From contig NZ_RJSG01000006.1 of assembly GCF_003725775.1 (NCBI RefSeq), forward strand, positions 124,001 to 188,000: a stretch of 64,000 bases of DNA. The letters are read 5' to 3'. Each line of letters begins with the position of its first letter. The stretch's first letter is position 1. Under the pieces are notes generated by a model. That model did no database searches. It saw only the letters and a program-made list of their open reading frames with translations, and was not told the DNA's origin. Shown here in pieces: positions 61,468 through 64,000 of the stretch. Origin of the DNA: Nocardioides marmorisolisilvae. GTDB lineage: Bacteria > Actinomycetota > Actinomycetes > Propionibacteriales > Nocardioidaceae. The translations under genes and the position numbers were made by a program.

Positions 61468-62240
61468 TGCGTGCGCTCGTGACGGGCGGGGCTTCCGGGC
61501 TGGGTGCTGCGCTGTGCCGGGCCCTGGTCGCCCGCGGTGACGAGGTGCTGAGCGCCGACGTGAACCCGCCCGCCGAGCCGCTCGACGGGGTCGAGTACCT
61601 GACCCTCGACGTCCGCTCCGACGACGACTGGGCCGCGGCGCACGCGCGGGTCCTGGAGAAGTGGGGCGAGCTCGACCTGCTCTTCAACAACGCCGGCGTC
61701 GCCGGTGGCGGCCGGGTCGACGTGGCCGGGATGGACGAGTGGGAGTGGATCACCCAGATCAACCTGTTCGGCGTCGTCCGCGGTACTCGTGCCTTCGTCC
61801 CGCTGATGAAGGCCCAGGGCAGCGGCACCATCGTGAACACCGCCTCGCTCGCGGGTCTCGTGCACCCGGCCGGGATGGGCTCCTACAACGCGGTGAAGGC
61901 CGCGGTGGTCGCGTTCTCGGAGACCATGGGGCACGAGCTCGCCGAGTTCGGGATCAAGGTCAGCGTGGTCTGCCCGTCGTACTTCCGCACGCCGCTCATC
62001 GACAACATGCAGGGGACCGACGTCGCGATCGGCTCGGTGATCGGGGCGCTCGTCGCGAACTCACCGACGAGCGCCGACGACATCGCCGCGGCGGTGCTCG
62101 CCGGGATCGAGGCCGGCGACGAGGTGATCCTTCCCGACGAGGCAGCGCGCGCGGCGTACGGGCTCAAGGTCGCGGACCGCGACGGCTACAACCAGGTGAT
62201 GCGGCACCAAGCCGCCCGGCTGAACGCGATGGGGTCATGA
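61467..62240 (+). CDS. Short-chain dehydrogenase/reductase
   Basis: 257 aa. Cofactor motif TGGASGLGAAL (residues 6-16), NNAG near 78 and catalytic Ser/Tyr/Lys in SLAGLVHPAGMGSYNAVK (Tyr and Lys separated by three). The acidic residue after strand two (SADVN) suggests NAD(H). It overlaps the ACAD stop by 1 nt and the kinase start by 4 nt. It may oxidise a hydroxyacyl or alcohol intermediate in the same pathway. Confidence 0.9.
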   Translation: MRALVTGGASGLGAALCRALVARGDEVLSADVNPPAEPLDGVEYLTLDVRSDDDWAAAHARVLEKWGELDLLFNNAGVAGGGRVDVAGMDEWEWITQINLFGVVRGTRAFVPLMKAQGSGTIVNTASLAGLVHPAGMGSYNAVKAAVVAFSETMGHELAEFGIKVSVVCPSYFRTPLIDNMQGTDVAIGSVIGALVANSPTSADDIAAAVLAGIEAGDEVILPDEAARAAYGLKVADRDGYNQVMRHQAARLNAMGS

Positions 62241-63316
62241 CGCAGATCGAAGGAGCATCCGCAGTCCGTTCCGAGGACGCCTTCGACCTCGAGGCGGTCC
62301 GGGCATGGCTCGCCGGGCACGGGGTCGACCTCGCGGGCGAGGTCGAGATCCAGCAGTTCGGCGGCGGCGCCTCGAACCTGACCTACTCCCTGCGCACCGC
62401 GGACCAGGACCTGATCCTGCGCCGGCCGCCGGTCGGCAAGAAGGCAGCGGGCGCGCACGACATGGGGCGCGAGTTCCGGGTGCAGTCGGCGCTGAAGGCG
62501 CCCTTCGGGCTGGTGCCGGACATGGTCGCCTTCTGCGACGACGAGTCCGTCCTCGGCTCGGACTTCTACGTGATGCAGCGGCTCGACGGCGTCATCCCGC
62601 GTCGCGACCTGCCGCCCGGTCTCGAGCTCGACGAGGGTGCTGCGCGGGCGCTCTGCACCACCTTCGCCGACACCCTGATCCAGCTGCACCGGGTGGACAC
62701 CTCGATCCCGGAGGTCGCGGCGATCGGCAAGGGCAGCGGGTACGTCGAGCGGCAGATCACCGGCTGGTCGACCCGCTACCGCAACGCGATCACCTCGGAC
62801 GCCCCGAGCTTCGAGGGCGTGATGAGCTGGCTGGCCGAGACGATGCCGGCCGACGTGGCGAACTGCGTGATCCACAACGACTTCCGCTTCGACAACGCGG
62901 TGCTCGACAAGGGCATCCTCGACGGCGAGCCGGCGCGGATCATCGGCGTCCTGGACTGGGAGATGGCCACCCTCGGTGACCCGCTGATGGACCTCGGCGG
63001 CAACCTCGCCTACTGGGTGACGCCCGAGGACGACGAGGGCTTCCAGCTGGTACGCCGCCAGCCCAGCAACCTGCCCGGCATGTTCAGCCGCGCGGAGTTC
63101 GTGGAGTACTACTGCGCGCAGATGGGCTACTCGGTCACCCCCGAGCAGTGGAAGTTCTACGAGGTCTACGGGCTGTTCCGCTTCGCCGTGATCGCCCAGC
63201 AGATCTACTACCGCTACTTCCACGGCCAGACCACCAACCCGATGTACGCCGCGTTCGGCCAGGCCATGCCCTACTACGAGGACCGCTGCCTGCGGATCAT
63301 CGGCGGAGGCGCCTGA
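62237..63316 (+). CDS. APH-type phosphotransferase (ACAD10/11 kinase-module-like)
   Basis: 359 aa. Aminoglycoside-phosphotransferase fold: GGGASNLTYSLRT near 41-53 (nucleotide loop), LILRRPP with the ATP Lys replaced locally by Arg, catalytic VIHNDFRFDNAVLD near 214-227 (HxDxxxxN) and GVLDWEMATLGDPLMDLG near 236-253. It is like the kinase half of ACAD11 and LvaA-type enzymes that phosphorylate 4-hydroxyacyl-CoA. Start ATGA overlaps the SDR stop. Confidence 0.88.
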   Translation: MTQIEGASAVRSEDAFDLEAVRAWLAGHGVDLAGEVEIQQFGGGASNLTYSLRTADQDLILRRPPVGKKAAGAHDMGREFRVQSALKAPFGLVPDMVAFCDDESVLGSDFYVMQRLDGVIPRRDLPPGLELDEGAARALCTTFADTLIQLHRVDTSIPEVAAIGKGSGYVERQITGWSTRYRNAITSDAPSFEGVMSWLAETMPADVANCVIHNDFRFDNAVLDKGILDGEPARIIGVLDWEMATLGDPLMDLGGNLAYWVTPEDDEGFQLVRRQPSNLPGMFSRAEFVEYYCAQMGYSVTPEQWKFYEVYGLFRFAVIAQQIYYRYFHGQTTNPMYAAFGQAMPYYEDRCLRIIGGGA

Positions 63317-63318
63317 GC

Positions 63319-63969
63319 GTGGGTCAGATCCTGCTGGTCCGGCACGGCCAGGCGTCGTTCGGCTCGGCCGACTACGACGCGCTCTCGCCGCTCGGCTTCG
63401 AGCAGTCCCGGATGCTCGGCGAGGCACTAGGGGCGCGCGGGATCGTCGCTGACGCGGTGGTGCACGGGACGATGCGGCGGCACCGCGAGACGGCCGAGAC
63501 CTGCGCCGCCGCGGCCGGGTGGTCCGCGGCTGCGACGGTCGATCCGGGCTGGGACGAGTTCGACTTCCTCTCAGTCCTGGCGGTGCACCCGCACGAGTAC
63601 GGCCCGGAGCCGACCAAGGCCCAGTTCCAGCTGATCTTCGAGGAGGCGACCGGTGCTTGGATCGCCGGCGCAGACCGCGAGTACGCCGAGACCTTCACCG
63701 GCTTCAGCGCCCGGGTGCACGAGGCGCTCGAGCGGGTGCGCTTGTTCGACGGGACCGTGGCCGTCTTCACCTCGGGGGGACCGATCGGCTGGGCTGTCTC
63801 CGAGGTCCTCGCCGAGGGCGGGAGCGCCGATCTCTGGACGCGGCTGAACCGGATGGCCGTGAACTCGGCGCTGACCCGGCTGGTGTCGGGCTCGCGCGGC
63901 CTGAACCTGCTGACCTACAACGACCAGTCCCACCTCGACGGCGTCGCGGGCGCCGTCACCTACCGATAG
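63319..63969 (+). CDS. Histidine phosphatase family protein
   Basis: 216 aa from a GTG 2 nt after the kinase stop. Catalytic RHG motif at the N-terminus (QILLVRHGQASFG), second Arg in HGTMRRHRETAETCA near 50-64 and the second His motif region VAVFTSGGPIGWAV, where the usual GH is replaced by SGG. It is the fourth gene of the ACAD operon. It might act on a phosphorylated intermediate or another small molecule. Confidence 0.85.
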   Translation: MGQILLVRHGQASFGSADYDALSPLGFEQSRMLGEALGARGIVADAVVHGTMRRHRETAETCAAAAGWSAAATVDPGWDEFDFLSVLAVHPHEYGPEPTKAQFQLIFEEATGAWIAGADREYAETFTGFSARVHEALERVRLFDGTVAVFTSGGPIGWAVSEVLAEGGSADLWTRLNRMAVNSALTRLVSGSRGLNLLTYNDQSHLDGVAGAVTYR

Positions 63970-63977
63970 GCGACCCC

Positions 63978-64000
63978 ATGTCACAGCACAGTTCAAGCAG
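63978..64000 (+). CDS. Start of a further gene (cut by window edge)
   Basis: An ATG 8 nt after the phosphatase stop opens MSQHSSS and runs off the window. Tight spacing suggests it belongs to the same operon; nothing can be said about function. Confidence 0.3.

Noticed and set aside
1-64000. tRNA, rRNA, CRISPR, transposase or prophage genes
   Set aside because: None was seen on reading; no cloverleaf, regular spacer array or recombinase motif was recognised.

Overview
The window looks like about 64 kb of chromosome from a high-GC actinobacterium, most likely Nocardioides or a close relative in the Nocardioidaceae. This is inferred from several things: the high GC content, GTG/TTG starts and four-base stop/start overlaps; the order rpsF-ssb-rpsR-rplI ... 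dnaB; an EthA-like flavin monooxygenase; a DesA3-type desaturase with its own reductase; a 13E12/DUF222 HNH gene; and DUF4190/Septum_form proteins. No rRNA, tRNA, CRISPR array, transposase or prophage was seen.

Layout. 1-3.7 kb: a FemAB-type transferase (cut by the window edge), a lipoprotein hydrolase, endonuclease IV and a TetR regulator with a perfect 26-bp palindrome. 3.8-9.3 kb: rpsF-ssb-rpsR-rplI, a MATE exporter pair, then dnaB behind a 456-bp non-coding region full of DnaA-box-like sequences. 9.3-14.3 kb: small and accessory genes (NTF2-like, orphan MCE, pterin dehydratase/VOC fusion, M15-like secreted protein, DinB). 14.4-17.9 kb: an overlapping operon of BVMO-like monooxygenase, alpha/beta hydrolase, DUF1905 and crotonase. 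17.9-26.6 kb: secreted Ntn-hydrolase, secreted nuclease, MFS exporter, MecA-type penicillin-binding protein, a small element bracketed by repeats, and the 13E12 HNH gene. 26.6-30.3 kb: a nickel transporter with a Nur box and a two-component system. 30.2-34 kb: glpD and a TetR gene divergent from an alkylglycerone-phosphate-synthase-like oxidase. 34-45.5 kb: FkbM, pirin, 2H phosphoesterase, CDF exporter, a PadR/dienoyl-CoA-reductase operon, an amino-acid ABC importer, GNAT, OsmC, and three tandem Septum_form proteins. 45.6-63.9 kb: mainly fatty-acid metabolism (AMACR-like racemase, PucR regulator, ferredoxin reductase plus desaturase, fadA-fadB, and an ACAD10/11-like dehydrogenase/SDR/kinase-like/phosphatase operon), with an ABC exporter and envelope proteins in between.

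Two patterns cut across the gene list. First, three separate lipid-catabolism transcription units (racemase, fadAB, ACAD operon) share a palindrome, TGACAG-N5-CTGTCA, placed at or near the -10 element; this looks like one repressor regulon. The ACAD operon looks like a split version of ACAD11, so the regulon may join branched-chain, ordinary and 4-hydroxy-acid oxidation. Second, about 21 genes have a TAnnnT hexamer 6-7 nt before the start codon, which suggests that leaderless mRNAs are common here, including several autoregulated repressors whose operators overlap that hexamer.

All positions and motifs were read by eye from the sequence. Family names are from recognition, not database searches.
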